From positions 1,178,001-1,242,000 of the forward strand of contig NZ_CP038492.1 in the NCBI RefSeq assembly GCF_004751985.1: a stretch of 64,000 nucleotides of DNA. Reading direction: 5' to 3'. The translations under genes were made by a program, and so were the position numbers. The stretch comes from Rhodophyticola sp. CCM32 (GTDB lineage Bacteria > Pseudomonadota > Alphaproteobacteria > Rhodobacterales > Rhodobacteraceae). Under the pieces are notes generated by a model, which was not told where the DNA came from, did not search any database, and was given only the letters and a program-made list of their open reading frames with translations. Of the stretch, positions 43,360 through 53,227 are shown in pieces (the stretch's first letter is position 1; the number at the start of each line of letters is the position of its first letter).

Positions 43360-43674
43360 TTATCGTTTTCTTCCCGGCACAAAGGCCTTGGCGTATTGCT
43401 GAGGGTCCTTGGTCACGCGCCAGATTCGGGACGCATGACCAGCCCCCCAGCTTTGCGACGACCCCATCGAGGTATGCAAGATCGTGTCACCATCGTCCGG
43501 GGCCGTGCCGCGCGGCCGACGAACCGCCAAGTGGCGACGGCGGAAGGAGAGAACAATTCCGATGGCGCCGAGCAGCGTCAGCACCGCAAAACCGCCCCAG
43601 ATATACGGCGCAAGCTCGGCCGCACCGAAGGCGTATTCCGAGGTGCCGGTATACTCTGGTGGAGTATTTTCCAT
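43360..43674 (-). CDS. Small single-TM protein of unknown function between bolA and grxD
   Basis: A 104-residue protein with one transmembrane helix near residues 23-43 ([23 protein letters not shown]) and a basic, hydrophilic C-terminal part. I do not recognise the family. It begins directly at the end of bolA and ends 13 bp before grxD, so it is co-transcribed with both. Confidence 0.75.
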   Translation of the reverse strand: MENTPPEYTGTSEYAFGAAELAPYIWGGFAVLTLLGAIGIVLSFRRRHLAVRRPRGTAPDDGDTILHTSMGSSQSWGAGHASRIWRVTKDPQQYAKAFVPGRKR

Positions 43675-43911
43675 CTATCCCGGGGCCTTGGTGGTCAGCG
43701 CCAGCGCGTGCAATTCGCCCTGCGCCCCGTCCATCTTGCCTTTCAGGGCTGCATAAACCGCGCGTTGCTGCTGCACCCGGTTCTGGCCCCGAAAACTCTC
43801 ATCAATCACCTCGGCGGCGAAATGGGCGCCGTCATCGCCCTGCACCCGGATCATGGCATCGGGAAAGGTTTCGCGGATCATCGTTTCTATATCATGGGCG
43901 GTAATGGCCAT
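43675..43911 (-). CDS. bolA: BolA family protein
   Basis: A 78-residue BolA-like protein. The signature FRGQNRVQQQRAVYAAL with the following GELHALALTT places it in the family; the DNA-binding-like helix precedes it. I use ATG 43911; the open frame runs further upstream into purL sequence without family similarity. BolA proteins pair with CGFS glutaredoxins, here encoded two genes downstream. Confidence 0.92.
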   Translation of the reverse strand: MAITAHDIETMIRETFPDAMIRVQGDDGAHFAAEVIDESFRGQNRVQQQRAVYAALKGKMDGAQGELHALALTTKAPG

Positions 43912-44029
43912 CGGGCGATCCCTGACTGTTTCATTTCGAATGTAGAGAGAGGGGCGGGGCCGTGCAAGATGATGCGGCGAAAAGCAGGGATATCGGGGCG
44001 TGCGGAGGCCCCCCAACCGTGCCATAGGG

Positions 44030-46189
44030 TCACGCAAAGACCCCGGCAAAGGCGCCGCGATACAGGGCCGCAAGCTCGGCCAGCGGGGCCTCCGCCCCGC
44101 CGAGGCGCACCGTATCACCGCCGAACCGGCCGATTGTGGTCAACACCACACCGGCTTGCCCCGCGGCCACCATCAGCGCCTCGGCCGCGTCGAAAGAGCA
44201 GGCGATCAGATAGCGGCCCTGATCCTCGCCGAACAATGTGGCGGTGTCGCCCGCGTCAATGGTCACGCCGATGCCCGCAGCCTCGGCCATCTCGAACGCG
44301 GCCAGGGCCAGCCCGCCATCGGACAGATCGGCGCAGGTATTGATCCAGTCCCGGTTGGCGCGGATGAAATCGCCATTGCGCGCCTCGGCCTCAAGATCCA
44401 CATGGGGGGCATCGCCGTCTTCGCGGTTGAACACCTCGGCCAAAAGCGCGGACTGGCCCAGATGGCCCTCAGTCTCCCCCAGCAACAGGGCCAGATGCCC
44501 CTCGCGGGCGGTGCCGTCGATCAGGTTATCCGTATGATCCAGCAGGCCCACCGCGCCGATGGTCGGTGTCGGCAGAATGCCCTGACCATCGGTTTCGTTG
44601 TAAAGCGAGACATTGCCTGACACGATCGGCATGCCAAGTGCGGTACAGGCGGCGCCGATGCCTTTGATCGCGCCGACTAGCTGGCCCATGATCTCGGGCT
44701 TTTCGGGATTGCCGAAATTCAGGTTATCGGTGCTGGCCAAAGGGGTCGCGCCGATGGCCGTGAGGTTGCGATAGGCCTCGGCCACCGCCTGTTTGCCGCC
44801 CTCGACCGGGTTGGCTTTGACATAGCGGGGGGTCACATCGCTGGTGAAGGCCAGCGCCTTGTCGGTTCCGTGCACCCGCACCACGCCCGCCCCCAGCCCC
44901 GGATTGCGGATCGTATCGGCCATCACCATGGAATCATATTGTTCATAGACCCAGTGTTTACTGGCGTAGTTGGGCGATGAGATCAGCGCGCGCAACCCGT
45001 CAACCGAGTCAATCTCGGGCACCGGGGCCATGTCTTCCGCGGCAGGGGTTTCAACCCAGGGCCGGTCATATTCCGGCGCGGTGGAGGCGAGTTTCGACAG
45101 CGGCAGATCGGCCTTCACCTCATTGCCATGGAGAATCAGAAACCGGTCTTCGGCGATGGTTTCCCCGACAATGGCGAAATCCAGATCCCATTTTTCGAAA
45201 ACCGCCTTGGCCTCGGCCTCAAGTTCCGGGTTCAGAACCATCAGCATGCGTTCCTGGCTTTCCGACAACATCATCTCATAGGCGGTCATGTTTTCCTCGC
45301 GCACCGGTACGGTGTCGAGGGTCAGCTTCACGCCCAGATGGCCCTTGTCGCCCATTTCCACCGCCGAGCAGGTCAGCCCGGCCGCACCCATATCCTGGAT
45401 CGAGATCACCGCCCCGGTCTGCATCAGTTCCAGCGTCGCCTCCAGCAGGCGTTTTTCGGTGAACGGGTCGCCGACCTGAACCGTGGGGCGCTTTTCTTCG
45501 ATCGTCTCGTCAAATTCGGCGCTGGCCATGGTCGCGCCGCCGACCCCGTCACGGCCGGTTTTCGCACCCAGATAGACCACAGGCATGCCAACCCCCGAGG
45601 CCGCCGAATAGAAAATCCTGTCGGCATCGGCCAGACCGGCGGCAAAGGCATTGACCAGGCAATTGCCGTCATAGGCCCGATGAAACCGGACCTCGCCACC
45701 AACGGTCGGCACGCCGAAACAGTTGCCATAGCCGCCAACCCCTTCGACCACCCCGTGAACCAGTTGCCGGGTTTTCGGGTGGTCCGGGCTGCCGAAGCTT
45801 AGCGCATTCATCGCAGCGATGGGGCGTGCGCCCATGGTGAACACATCGCGCAGGATGCCGCCCACCCCGGTGGCCGCGCCCTGATAGGGTTCAATATAGG
45901 AGGGGTGATTGTGGCTTTCCATCTTGAAGACCACCGCCTGGCCATCGCCGATATCCACCACGCCGGCATTTTCACCGGGGCCGCAGATCACCTGCGGGCC
46001 GTCCGTGGGCAGGGTGCGCAGCCATTTCTTCGACGATTTATAGGAACAATGTTCGTTCCACATGGCCGAGAAGATACCAAGCTCGGTAAAAGATGGCTCC
46101 CGCCCGATGATCTCCAGAATGCGCGCATATTCCTCGGGGCTGAGCCCGTGGGCGGCGATCAGGTCGGGTGTGATATCTGGTTCGGTCAT
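44030..46189 (-). CDS. purL: Phosphoribosylformylglycinamidine synthase subunit PurL
   Basis: A 719-residue PurL of the small (PurQ/PurS-dependent) type. It begins with the linker and ATPase region [22 protein letters not shown], has the two AIRS-type halves ([39 protein letters not shown]) and the C-terminal ATP-grasp-like repeat with [19 protein letters not shown]. It makes FGAM in purine synthesis. The bolA-grxD genes follow downstream on the same strand. Confidence 0.96.
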   Translation of the reverse strand: MTEPDITPDLIAAHGLSPEEYARILEIIGREPSFTELGIFSAMWNEHCSYKSSKKWLRTLPTDGPQVICGPGENAGVVDIGDGQAVVFKMESHNHPSYIEPYQGAATGVGGILRDVFTMGARPIAAMNALSFGSPDHPKTRQLVHGVVEGVGGYGNCFGVPTVGGEVRFHRAYDGNCLVNAFAAGLADADRIFYSAASGVGMPVVYLGAKTGRDGVGGATMASAEFDETIEEKRPTVQVGDPFTEKRLLEATLELMQTGAVISIQDMGAAGLTCSAVEMGDKGHLGVKLTLDTVPVREENMTAYEMMLSESQERMLMVLNPELEAEAKAVFEKWDLDFAIVGETIAEDRFLILHGNEVKADLPLSKLASTAPEYDRPWVETPAAEDMAPVPEIDSVDGLRALISSPNYASKHWVYEQYDSMVMADTIRNPGLGAGVVRVHGTDKALAFTSDVTPRYVKANPVEGGKQAVAEAYRNLTAIGATPLASTDNLNFGNPEKPEIMGQLVGAIKGIGAACTALGMPIVSGNVSLYNETDGQGILPTPTIGAVGLLDHTDNLIDGTAREGHLALLLGETEGHLGQSALLAEVFNREDGDAPHVDLEAEARNGDFIRANRDWINTCADLSDGGLALAAFEMAEAAGIGVTIDAGDTATLFGEDQGRYLIACSFDAAEALMVAAGQAGVVLTTIGRFGGDTVRLGGAEAPLAELAALYRGAFAGVFA

Positions 46190-46248
46190 ACAGGTCTGTC
46201 CCCCAATTGGGGCGGTCTATAAGCCGTCACAGCGATGGGGGGAAGCCT

Positions 46249-46463
46249 TACAGCGAAATCGTTTTATTCTGCACCACCGCTCATCAAAATTCGCGCTCTA
46301 TAGCGTTTCGACTTACTGTTGAAACGCCTTTCGCTGCCTTTCGCCTTCGGCTCAAACGCGAAAGCCGTTGTCTCTGTATCCATGTAAAGTCGAAACGCAA
46401 TAGATCAGCGTCTTGCTGATCGAAAGGCAGCGAATTTTGAGTCAGATGAAACGATTTCTGCTA
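46249..46463 (-). repeat. Palindromic intergenic repeat, family C, copy 4 (long form with nested element)
   Basis: About 215 bp, ends TACAGC and GCTA(GA). It has the same layout as copy 3, including the family E insert at 46299-46402. Its right end contains the TAG stop of the acetyltransferase gene (46461-46463). Confidence 0.85.
46299..46402. repeat. Nested palindromic repeat, family E, copy 2
   Basis: A 104-bp insert within repeat C4, ends TATAGC and GCAATA, terminal inverted repeats GCGTTTCGACTT/AAGTCGAAACGC. By eye it is nearly identical to the copy at 34178-34281 and occupies the same position in the host element. Confidence 0.8.
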
Positions 46464-46934
46464 GAGGGCGCGACGAAAGATCAGCGCCGTGGGATGGGTG
46501 AAACCGGGATGGGAAAACTCTGCCACCTGCTGGAAGCCGAGCGCCCGGTAGGTGGCGTGATTTTCAACCAATTCGATGCGGGCATAGAGTTGCAGACCCG
46601 CAAGACCCAGGGTGCGCGCACGGGTGGTGGCGGCGTCCATCATGTGGCGGGCCAGACCGCGACGGCGATGGGTCGCGGCGACGGCCAGTTTTCCGATCTC
46701 GTAGAAAGTGCCATCCTGATGTCCAAATCCGCAGGCCACCGGGCGGGTCTGCTCCCGGATCAGGAACAGATCCTCTTCGGCGGCCTTGCGGGCAATATCG
46801 TCGCGCGTCATTCCGGTGAGAAAGGAGGGCGGATCAATGCGCCCTTCCATCGGCGCATAGGCCTGCCGCAGCAACAGCTCAAGCGCGGCCCAATCGGAAA
46901 GATCGGGATTTGTCTGCACATTATAAACAGTCAT
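46461..46934 (-). CDS. GNAT family N-acetyltransferase
   Basis: A 157-residue acetyltransferase. The acetyl-CoA loop is visible as RRRGLARHMMDAATTRA (the R/Q-x-x-G-x-G/A type), followed by GLQLYARIELVENHATYRALGFQQV, the usual last part of the fold. I choose ATG 46934 because GGAGGGG lies seven bases upstream; another ATG two codons earlier sits directly on that site. The acceptor substrate is not determinable. It lies downstream of a candidate sRNA and its terminator. Confidence 0.88.
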   Translation of the reverse strand: MTVYNVQTNPDLSDWAALELLLRQAYAPMEGRIDPPSFLTGMTRDDIARKAAEEDLFLIREQTRPVACGFGHQDGTFYEIGKLAVAATHRRRGLARHMMDAATTRARTLGLAGLQLYARIELVENHATYRALGFQQVAEFSHPGFTHPTALIFRRAL

Positions 46935-46951
46935 TGACATCCCCTCCGGGC

Positions 46952-47030
46952 AAAAAAAGGCCGAGACGGAGTCTCGGCCAAAGTCCAACAGGGAGGTAGG
47001 GATGATTATGATTGCTCATCATCATCCACT
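46952..47030 (-). ncRNA. Candidate small RNA with CCUCC loop and intrinsic terminator
   Basis: On the minus strand, a promoter-like pair (TTGAAC at 47065-47060 and TATTTG/TTATTT near 47043-47037, 16-17 bp apart) is followed by a 12-bp stem (one mismatch) with a GCAA tetraloop (47027-47000), a single-stranded CUACCUCCCUG, and a terminator. The terminator is a perfect 9-bp stem GGCCGAGAC/GTCTCGGCC (46979-46959) followed by seven U. The transcript would be about 79 nt. The CCUCC stretch resembles an anti-ribosome-site loop. It could instead be the terminator region of the lysR message; expression is untested. Confidence 0.5.
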
Positions 47031-47124
47031 AATGATCAAATAAGCGGCAGATTGGAATCGTTCAAGGGGTTTCCTTCTGCACTGCCGCAATGCTGCCATG
47101 CCTGTGGCGCATAGCACACAGAGG

Positions 47125-48039
47125 TCAGCTATGTTCAGCCTGGGCAGCATCCCGTTTGCGGCGGCGATAGGCAATGACCTCTTCGGTGACGAAGTCGCGG
47201 AACACCTCGATCCGCTTCGACTGTCGCAGCTCTTCGGGATACGCCAGAAAAACAGGAACTTCGTTGCTTTCCACCTCTGGCAGAACCCGGATCAGATCGG
47301 GGAAATCCTCGGTCAGGTAATCTGGCAGAACGCCGATGCCCAGATCATGGATAACCCCCTGCAACACGCCGAAATAGTTGTTCACGGTCAGAAAGCCGCC
47401 GATTTCATGGGACATCAGCTCGCGCACAAGTGTCGCGCCGGAACTGACCTGGGCGCTTTGGGTGTTCTGGCTGATCAGACGGTGGGTGCCCAGATCCGCC
47501 AATGTCTCGGGCGTGCCATTGGCCGCCAGATAGCGTGGCGAGGCGTAGAGGCGCATGTTGATGGTCATCAACCGACGACGGATCAGATCGGCCTGCGAGG
47601 GTTCCTTCATGCGGATCGCCACATCGGCCTCGCGCATGGGCAGGTCCAACAGGCGTTCCTCAAGCATCAGGTCAATTCTGAGATGGGGGTATTTGGCATA
47701 AAGCTGCGGCAGGCGCGGGGCCAGCCAAAGCGAGCCGAAGCCAATGGTGGTGGTCACCCGCAACTCACCAAACACCTCTTCCTCGCTGTCGCGGATCCGG
47801 GCCGAGGCCGCATCAAGCCGTTTCGACATGGACCGCGTGGCGTCAAACAGCAATTCCCCCTGTTCGGTCAGGATCAGGCCGCGCGCATGGCGGTGGAACA
47901 GCGTGGTGTTCAGGTTTTCCTCAAGCGCACGGATCTGACGACTGACCGCCGATTGCGACAGATGCAGGGTGTCACCTGCATGGGTCAGGCTGCCGGCATC
48001 GGCAACTGCGTGAAATATGCGCAGCTTATCCCAGTCCAT
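47125..48039 (-). CDS. LysR-family transcriptional regulator
   Basis: A 304-residue LysR protein. N-terminal helix-turn-helix: FHAVADAGSLTHAGDTLHLSQSAVSRQIRALEENL; effector domain from about residue 90 (GELRVTTTIGFGSLWLAPRLPQ). The ATG at 48039 gives the standard N-terminus. It is divergent from the indolepyruvate oxidoreductase gene, whose promoter lies in the 163-bp gap, so control of that gene is likely but not shown. Confidence 0.92.
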   Translation of the reverse strand: MDWDKLRIFHAVADAGSLTHAGDTLHLSQSAVSRQIRALEENLNTTLFHRHARGLILTEQGELLFDATRSMSKRLDAASARIRDSEEEVFGELRVTTTIGFGSLWLAPRLPQLYAKYPHLRIDLMLEERLLDLPMREADVAIRMKEPSQADLIRRRLMTINMRLYASPRYLAANGTPETLADLGTHRLISQNTQSAQVSSGATLVRELMSHEIGGFLTVNNYFGVLQGVIHDLGIGVLPDYLTEDFPDLIRVLPEVESNEVPVFLAYPEELRQSKRIEVFRDFVTEEVIAYRRRKRDAAQAEHS

Positions 48040-48156
48040 TCTTTTACTCTCCCGATCTTCAAACCAAAGCGCTTGCAGAGACATAAAGGCTCCGGGGGGT
48101 CATGCAAGCGCAACCAAAGCCCGGGGCAAAGAAAACAGTTTTCAGGTCAGTGTATT

Positions 48157-48184
48157 TGACCTATACTTTTGTAAGGGTATCATT
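48157..48184 (+). promoter_or_regulatory. Putative housekeeping promoter of the indolepyruvate oxidoreductase gene
   Basis: TTGACC (48157-48162) and TATCAT (48179-48184) with 16-bp spacing, upstream of the GGGAGG site and ATG 48203. Only about 18 bp separate the -10 box from the start codon, so the leader would be very short. The LysR gene is divergent. Confidence 0.45.
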
Positions 48185-48202
48185 TTTGGGCGGGAGGGCC
48201 AA

Positions 48203-51200
48203 ATGGGTGTTCAACAGGTCTCTCTAGAAGATCGTTATGACATGACCAAATCGCCGGTGCTGCTGAATGGCACACAGGCCCTGGTCAGGCTGATGATTGC
48301 CCAGAAAGCGCGTGACAAGGCCGCAGGGCTGAACACCGCCGGGTATGTGACCGGCTATCGCGGGTCGCCTCTGGGTGCGGTTGATCTGCAGATGGCCCGT
48401 GCGCAGAAACATCTGACCGCATCCGATATCCTGTTTCAGCCCGGCACCAATGAAGATATGGCCGCAACCGCCCTTTGGGGCAGCCAGCAGGCGGAACTGC
48501 GCGGCGAGGGGAAATATGACGGTGTCTTCGGCCTTTGGTATGGCAAGGGCCCGGGGGTGGACCGGTCCGGCGATGTGATGCGCCATGTGAACATGGCGGG
48601 CAGTTCCGCCCATGGCGGCGTGCTGATGGCGATGGGGGATGACCACACCGGCGAAAGCTCCACCGTGTGCCACCAATCCGATTGGGCGCTGGTCGATGTG
48701 CATATGCCGGTGCTCAGCCCCGCCGGGGTGCAGGAAATTCTGGATTACGGCCATTACGGCTTTGCTCTCAGCCGGTTTGCCGGGGTCTGGACCGGGTTGA
48801 AGGTGATGAAAGACACGGTTGAGGCGACAAGCATCGTCGATGGCAACCCGCACCGGGTGTCATTTGTGACCCCCGCCTTCGACATGCCCGAGGGCGGGCT
48901 GAACATTCGTCTGAATGACCACTGGATCCCGCAGGAGGAACGCCTGCTGGAACATAAACGTTTCGCCGCCGAGGCGTTTTCCCACGCCAATGGCATGGAT
49001 AAACGCATGCATGGCAAGCCGGGCGCGAAGATCGGCTTTGTGGCTGCTGGCAAGAACTGGCTCGACCTGATCCATGCGCTGGAATTGCTGGGCATCGACA
49101 AGGCCGAGGCGGAACGGCTTGGCGTGACCACCTATAAGGTGGGGCAGACCTGGCCGATGGATATGAAGGGCCTGAGCCTCTGGGCCGAGGGGCTCGACCT
49201 GATTGTGGTGGTGGAAGAGAAGCGCAAGCTGATCGAGGTGCAGGTCAAGGAGGCGATTTTCGATGATCGCCGGGGGCGCCGGGTCTATGGCTACAAGAAA
49301 GGCAGTGACGGGCCGGGGCTGTTCCCTTCCCATTACGCGCTGGACCCGCTGGATATCGCCCAGAAACTTGGCGATATCCTGATCGAGGAAGGCCGCCGGA
49401 CCGACCGGATCGAGGCGGGGATCGCCGGGATTGTCGAGGCCCGCCGCGCCGATAACGCCCCCGATCTGGCGCAGCGCACGCCCTGGTTCTGTTCCGGCTG
49501 CCCGCATAACACCTCCACCAAGGTGCCCGATGGCTCCCGAGCCGGGGCCGGGATCGGCTGCCATGTGATGGCGCTCTGGATGGACCGCTCCACCGAGGGC
49601 TATACCCATATGGGCGGCGAGGGCGTGAACTGGGTGGGCGAAGCGCCATTTTCGACCCGCGACCATGTGTTCCAGAACCTGGGCGAGGGCACCTATAACC
49701 ATTCCGGTCTGCTGGCGATCCGCGCCGCTTTGGCCGCCAACACCAACATCACCTACAAGATCCTCTATAACGATGCCGTGGCGATGACCGGCGGGCAGGA
49801 CAATGAGGGGGAACTGAGCCCCGAACAGATTGCCCATGAGCTGGTCGCGATGGGGGTGAAAACCATCGCCCTTGTCTATGACCCCAAGGAAGCCATTGAT
49901 TTCTCGGCCTTTCCCAAGGGACTGGACCGGCATCCGCGGGACGAACTGATGCATGTGCAGAAAAGGATGACCACGGTCAAAGGTGTCTCTGCCATCCTTT
50001 ATGTGCAGACCTGTGCCGCCGAAAAACGCCGCCGCCGCAAGCGTGGCACCTTCCCCGATATCGACAGACGCGTGTTCATCAACACGGATGTCTGCGAAGG
50101 CTGCGGCGATTGCGGGATACAGTCGAATTGCATGTCGATTGTGCCGGTGGAAACCGAACTGGGCCGCAAACGGGCGATTGACCAATCCACCTGCAACAAG
50201 GATTTCAGCTGCGTCAACGGATTCTGCCCCAGTTTCGTGACGGTGCAGGGGGCCAAGATCAGAAAACAGGCCAGCGCCGAGGTGGAGACAGGGGATCTGC
50301 CCGCCCCGGATCTGCCGCAGATTTCCGGCACCCATAATATCGTGGTCACCGGCGTCGGCGGCACGGGCGTTGTCACCATCGGCGCGGTGATGGCACAGGC
50401 CGCCCAGATCGACGGCAAAGGCGCGGGCATGATCGAGATGGCGGGTCTGGCCCAGAAGGGCGGCGCGGTGCATATCCATCTGCGGCTGGCGGAGAGGCCC
50501 GAGGATATTTCGGCGATCCGCGTTGCCACCGGTGAGGCCGATGCGGTCATCGGTGGCGATCTGGTGGTCTCGGCCGGTGCCGCGACGCTTGGGCTGATGA
50601 CCACAGGGCGCACGGGGGCCGCCGTGAACAGCCATGAAATCACCACCGGTGCGTTCACCCTGAACACGGAATTCCGTATTCCCGGCAAGGACTTGGAGGT
50701 CGCGCTTCAGGCCCGCCTTCAGAACCGGCTTTGCCTGTTTGATGCCACGGAACTGGCCCGTATCCTGATGGGGGATTCGATCTATTCCAACATGATGATC
50801 TTCGGCGCCGCCTGGCAGATGGGTCTTGTGCCGCTCAGCCATGATGCGATTCTGGCCGCGATCAAGCTGAACGGCACCGCCGTGGAACGCAACAAACGCG
50901 CGTTTGAGCTTGGCCGGTGGGCCCATCTGAACCCGGAAGAGGCGGATGGGTTGCAACAGCCCAATGTGATCAGCAAACCCAAATCCCTGGACGAGAAAAT
51001 CGCCTTCCGCGCCGATCATCTGACAGAATACCAGAATGCGCGTCTGGCGAAACGCTATCGCAGACTGGTCGATGACATTGCCGATCCGCGCCTGAAAGAG
51101 GCGGTGACCAAGGGCTATCACAAGCTGCTGGCCTATAAGGATGAATATGAGGTCGCGCGCTTGCATCTGGATACAGAAGCCAGATTGCAGGCCGAGTTTG

Positions 51201-51610
51201 AGGGCGATCTCAGCCTGACCTATCATCTGGCCCCGCCCTTCCTGCCGGGTCGTGATGCCTCGGGCCGCCCCCGGAAACGGGAATTCGGGGCGTGGATCGG
51301 GCGGGCCTATAAATTGCTGGCAAGGATGAAACCCCTGCGCGGCACGCCGCTGAACCCGTTTGGCTATACGGCTGAACGTCGGATGGAACGCGGCCTGATC
51401 AAAACCTATGAGAGGGATATGGCCGCCGTTCTGCCCGCAGTGACGCCTCAGACCATGGATATCGCTGTGGCTCTGGCGGAACTCCCGCTGCAAATTCGCG
51501 GCTTTGGCCCGGTCAAAGAGAAAAACGCCGAAAAGGCCGAAAAACAGCGCGCCGATCTCATGGCCGCCTTCCGCAATGGTGGCGCGCCCCTGGCCGAAGC
51601 CGCTGAATAA
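48203..51610 (+). CDS. Indolepyruvate ferredoxin oxidoreductase, fused alpha-beta type
   Basis: A 1135-residue enzyme that oxidatively decarboxylates aryl pyruvates to acyl-CoA. The N-terminal pyrimidine-binding part starts NGTQALVRLMIAQKARDKAAGLNTAGYVTGYRGSPLG. The thiamine diphosphate region has MTGGQDNEG (near residue 530). Fe-S ligands lie in VCEGCGDCGIQSNC and CVNGFCPSF (about residues 630-680), and a C-terminal gamma-type domain begins VTGVGGTGVVTIGAVM. A strong GGGAGG precedes ATG 48203. This long fused form is common in aerobic alphaproteobacteria. It belongs to aromatic amino acid catabolism. Confidence 0.93.
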   Translation: MGVQQVSLEDRYDMTKSPVLLNGTQALVRLMIAQKARDKAAGLNTAGYVTGYRGSPLGAVDLQMARAQKHLTASDILFQPGTNEDMAATALWGSQQAELRGEGKYDGVFGLWYGKGPGVDRSGDVMRHVNMAGSSAHGGVLMAMGDDHTGESSTVCHQSDWALVDVHMPVLSPAGVQEILDYGHYGFALSRFAGVWTGLKVMKDTVEATSIVDGNPHRVSFVTPAFDMPEGGLNIRLNDHWIPQEERLLEHKRFAAEAFSHANGMDKRMHGKPGAKIGFVAAGKNWLDLIHALELLGIDKAEAERLGVTTYKVGQTWPMDMKGLSLWAEGLDLIVVVEEKRKLIEVQVKEAIFDDRRGRRVYGYKKGSDGPGLFPSHYALDPLDIAQKLGDILIEEGRRTDRIEAGIAGIVEARRADNAPDLAQRTPWFCSGCPHNTSTKVPDGSRAGAGIGCHVMALWMDRSTEGYTHMGGEGVNWVGEAPFSTRDHVFQNLGEGTYNHSGLLAIRAALAANTNITYKILYNDAVAMTGGQDNEGELSPEQIAHELVAMGVKTIALVYDPKEAIDFSAFPKGLDRHPRDELMHVQKRMTTVKGVSAILYVQTCAAEKRRRRKRGTFPDIDRRVFINTDVCEGCGDCGIQSNCMSIVPVETELGRKRAIDQSTCNKDFSCVNGFCPSFVTVQGAKIRKQASAEVETGDLPAPDLPQISGTHNIVVTGVGGTGVVTIGAVMAQAAQIDGKGAGMIEMAGLAQKGGAVHIHLRLAERPEDISAIRVATGEADAVIGGDLVVSAGAATLGLMTTGRTGAAVNSHEITTGAFTLNTEFRIPGKDLEVALQARLQNRLCLFDATELARILMGDSIYSNMMIFGAAWQMGLVPLSHDAILAAIKLNGTAVERNKRAFELGRWAHLNPEEADGLQQPNVISKPKSLDEKIAFRADHLTEYQNARLAKRYRRLVDDIADPRLKEAVTKGYHKLLAYKDEYEVARLHLDTEARLQAEFEGDLSLTYHLAPPFLPGRDASGRPRKREFGAWIGRAYKLLARMKPLRGTPLNPFGYTAERRMERGLIKTYERDMAAVLPAVTPQTMDIAVALAELPLQIRGFGPVKEKNAEKAEKQRADLMAAFRNGGAPLAEAAE

Positions 51611-51622
51611 GCCTTGTCCGGC

Positions 51623-51644
51623 TTCTCTGCTTGATAAATATCCC
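51623..51644 (+). other. Conserved 22-bp motif downstream of the oxidoreductase gene
   Basis: Second identical copy of the 22-mer found after der (42906-42927), 13 bp after the stop codon and followed by CGCCGGAGG. It lies between the oxidoreductase gene and the convergent TetR gene. Confidence 0.5.
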
Positions 51645-51682
51645 CGCCGGAGGCATCCGAACCCATGCCAAAGGCGCGGCGC

Positions 51683-52300
51683 TTATTGATCGGGCGCGAT
51701 CAACCCCAGGCCACGCAGGTAAATCCCGATCCCGCTTTCCAGCAAATCCTCGGGCGGGAAGGGTGCGTTGCCGCCGGGGCGGCCCCGGGCGAAGAGTTCA
51801 ACCACACCATGGCTCAAGGCCCAGATATGGGCGCTGAACATGGAAGGCGGCGGGCGTTTGCCGGGGGGGATATGTTCTGACAAAGCCTCCGCCGCGCGTT
51901 CCAGAACCCCGCGGGATTTGGTGGCCGCCGCGGCCAGTTCCGGCGTTTCATTGGCCGATAAGCCGCTTTCGAACATCGCCATGTAATGGCCCGGATATTT
52001 GCGCGCAAAGGCCAGATAGGCCCGCCCCGTGGCCTCGAACGCGGCCAGGGCCGAGGGTTTGCCTTCATTGAAGGCAAATTCCATCAGATCGGCAAAAATC
52101 TCATGACCCTGTCGCGCGGCTTCGGCGATCAGATCCTCGCGCCCTTCAAAATGGCGATAGACGGCAGCCGGGGTCACACCGGCGTTTTTCGCCGCCTCCG
52201 ACAGGGTCCAGCCGGACGGGCCCTTATGCTCGATCAGCACAAGGGCGGCCTCAACCAGGGCCTGCCGCAGATTGCCATGATGATAGCCGCGTTTAGGCAT
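51683..52300 (-). CDS. TetR/AcrR family transcriptional regulator
   Basis: A 205-residue TetR protein with helix-turn-helix [31 protein letters not shown] (about residues 30-60) and a C-terminal TetR_C-like domain ([14 protein letters not shown]). The start at 52300 gives the typical [15 protein letters not shown] opening. It overlaps the end of the polyphosphate kinase gene by 8 bp, suggesting co-transcription. The target genes are unknown. Confidence 0.9.
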   Translation of the reverse strand: MPKRGYHHGNLRQALVEAALVLIEHKGPSGWTLSEAAKNAGVTPAAVYRHFEGREDLIAEAARQGHEIFADLMEFAFNEGKPSALAAFEATGRAYLAFARKYPGHYMAMFESGLSANETPELAAAATKSRGVLERAAEALSEHIPPGKRPPPSMFSAHIWALSHGVVELFARGRPGGNAPFPPEDLLESGIGIYLRGLGLIAPDQ

Positions 52301-53174
52301 AGGCACGATCGGCCCACATCTCGGGTCCGCCGCAGATTGCGGGGTCGGGTTTGTCAACGACCCTGTCCTTGCGCCCGGTATAGGGCAGGCCCGACAGAAT
52401 CCGCCGGATCACCGACAGCCGGGCGCGGCGTTTGTCATCGGAACGCACCACATTCCAGGGCGCATCGGAGGTGTGCCCCAGGCTCAAGGTTTCCCCGATC
52501 GCATCAGAATAGGCATCCCATTTCTTCAGCCCCTCCACGTCGATCCAGCTTAGCTTCCATTGTTTCAGCGGGTCTTTTTCACGGTCAAGGAACCGGCGCA
52601 ACTGCTCTGCCCGGCCCACATTCAGCCAAAGCTTCACCAGATGGATGCCATCGGCCACCAGCATCTGTTCAAAATCGGGCAGTTGGTGAAAAAACGCATG
52701 GCGCTGATCCGGGGTGCAAAAGCCGAACACATGTTCCACCACGCCGCGATTGTACCAGCTGCGATCAAACAGGCGGATTTCGCCAGCGGCGGGCAGGTGA
52801 TGGATGTAGCGTTGAAAATACCATTGATTGGCTTCCCGCTCGGTGGGTTTTGACAGGGCCACAACACTGGCCACCCTCGGGTTCAGGTTTTCCCGCACCC
52901 GCTTGATCGACCCGCCCTTGCCCGCGGCATCGCGGCCCTCGAAGATCACCGCCACGCGCTGGCCGGTATCGCGCACCCAGGCGTGGCATTTCACCAGTTC
53001 GATCTGCAAGGCCTGCAACTGCTCCTCATAGGCCTCTTTATCCATACGCCTGTCATAGGGGTAATGGCGATCAAGAATATGGTCTTTTCTGGCAGCTTTC
53101 AGGGTGTCACGCACTTCTTTTGGCGCCTCTTCCTTGTAAAACCGGGTGATGGCGCCGTCGAAGGGCTTGCTCAT
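52293..53174 (-). CDS. ppk2: Polyphosphate kinase 2 (PPK2 family)
   Basis: A 293-residue PPK2. Walker A-type motif [15 protein letters not shown] (about residues 78-92), the family segment [34 protein letters not shown], and the lid [17 protein letters not shown] segment [16 protein letters not shown] are present. It moves phosphate between polyphosphate and nucleoside diphosphates. Single-domain class I by length. It is followed by the TetR gene in the same direction. Confidence 0.94.
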   Translation of the reverse strand: MSKPFDGAITRFYKEEAPKEVRDTLKAARKDHILDRHYPYDRRMDKEAYEEQLQALQIELVKCHAWVRDTGQRVAVIFEGRDAAGKGGSIKRVRENLNPRVASVVALSKPTEREANQWYFQRYIHHLPAAGEIRLFDRSWYNRGVVEHVFGFCTPDQRHAFFHQLPDFEQMLVADGIHLVKLWLNVGRAEQLRRFLDREKDPLKQWKLSWIDVEGLKKWDAYSDAIGETLSLGHTSDAPWNVVRSDDKRRARLSVIRRILSGLPYTGRKDRVVDKPDPAICGGPEMWADRAYA

Positions 53175-53227
53175 GATCGGCCTCTGTTTTTTCTGTGTCC
53201 CTGTCCCAATATGGAGCCCCCACCGGC

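Noticed and set aside
47002..47043. Short plus-strand frame MIMIAHHHPLMIK with a GGGAGG site
   Set aside because: It falls exactly on the minus-strand hairpin and no plus-strand gene follows within 1 kb, so a leader-peptide role is unlikely.
48860..51493. Very long antisense open frame (877 codons) opposite the indolepyruvate oxidoreductase gene
   Set aside because: It is a codon-bias shadow of the real gene: low-complexity, His/Gly-rich composition, no domain and no ribosome site. The plus-strand protein matches a known family throughout.
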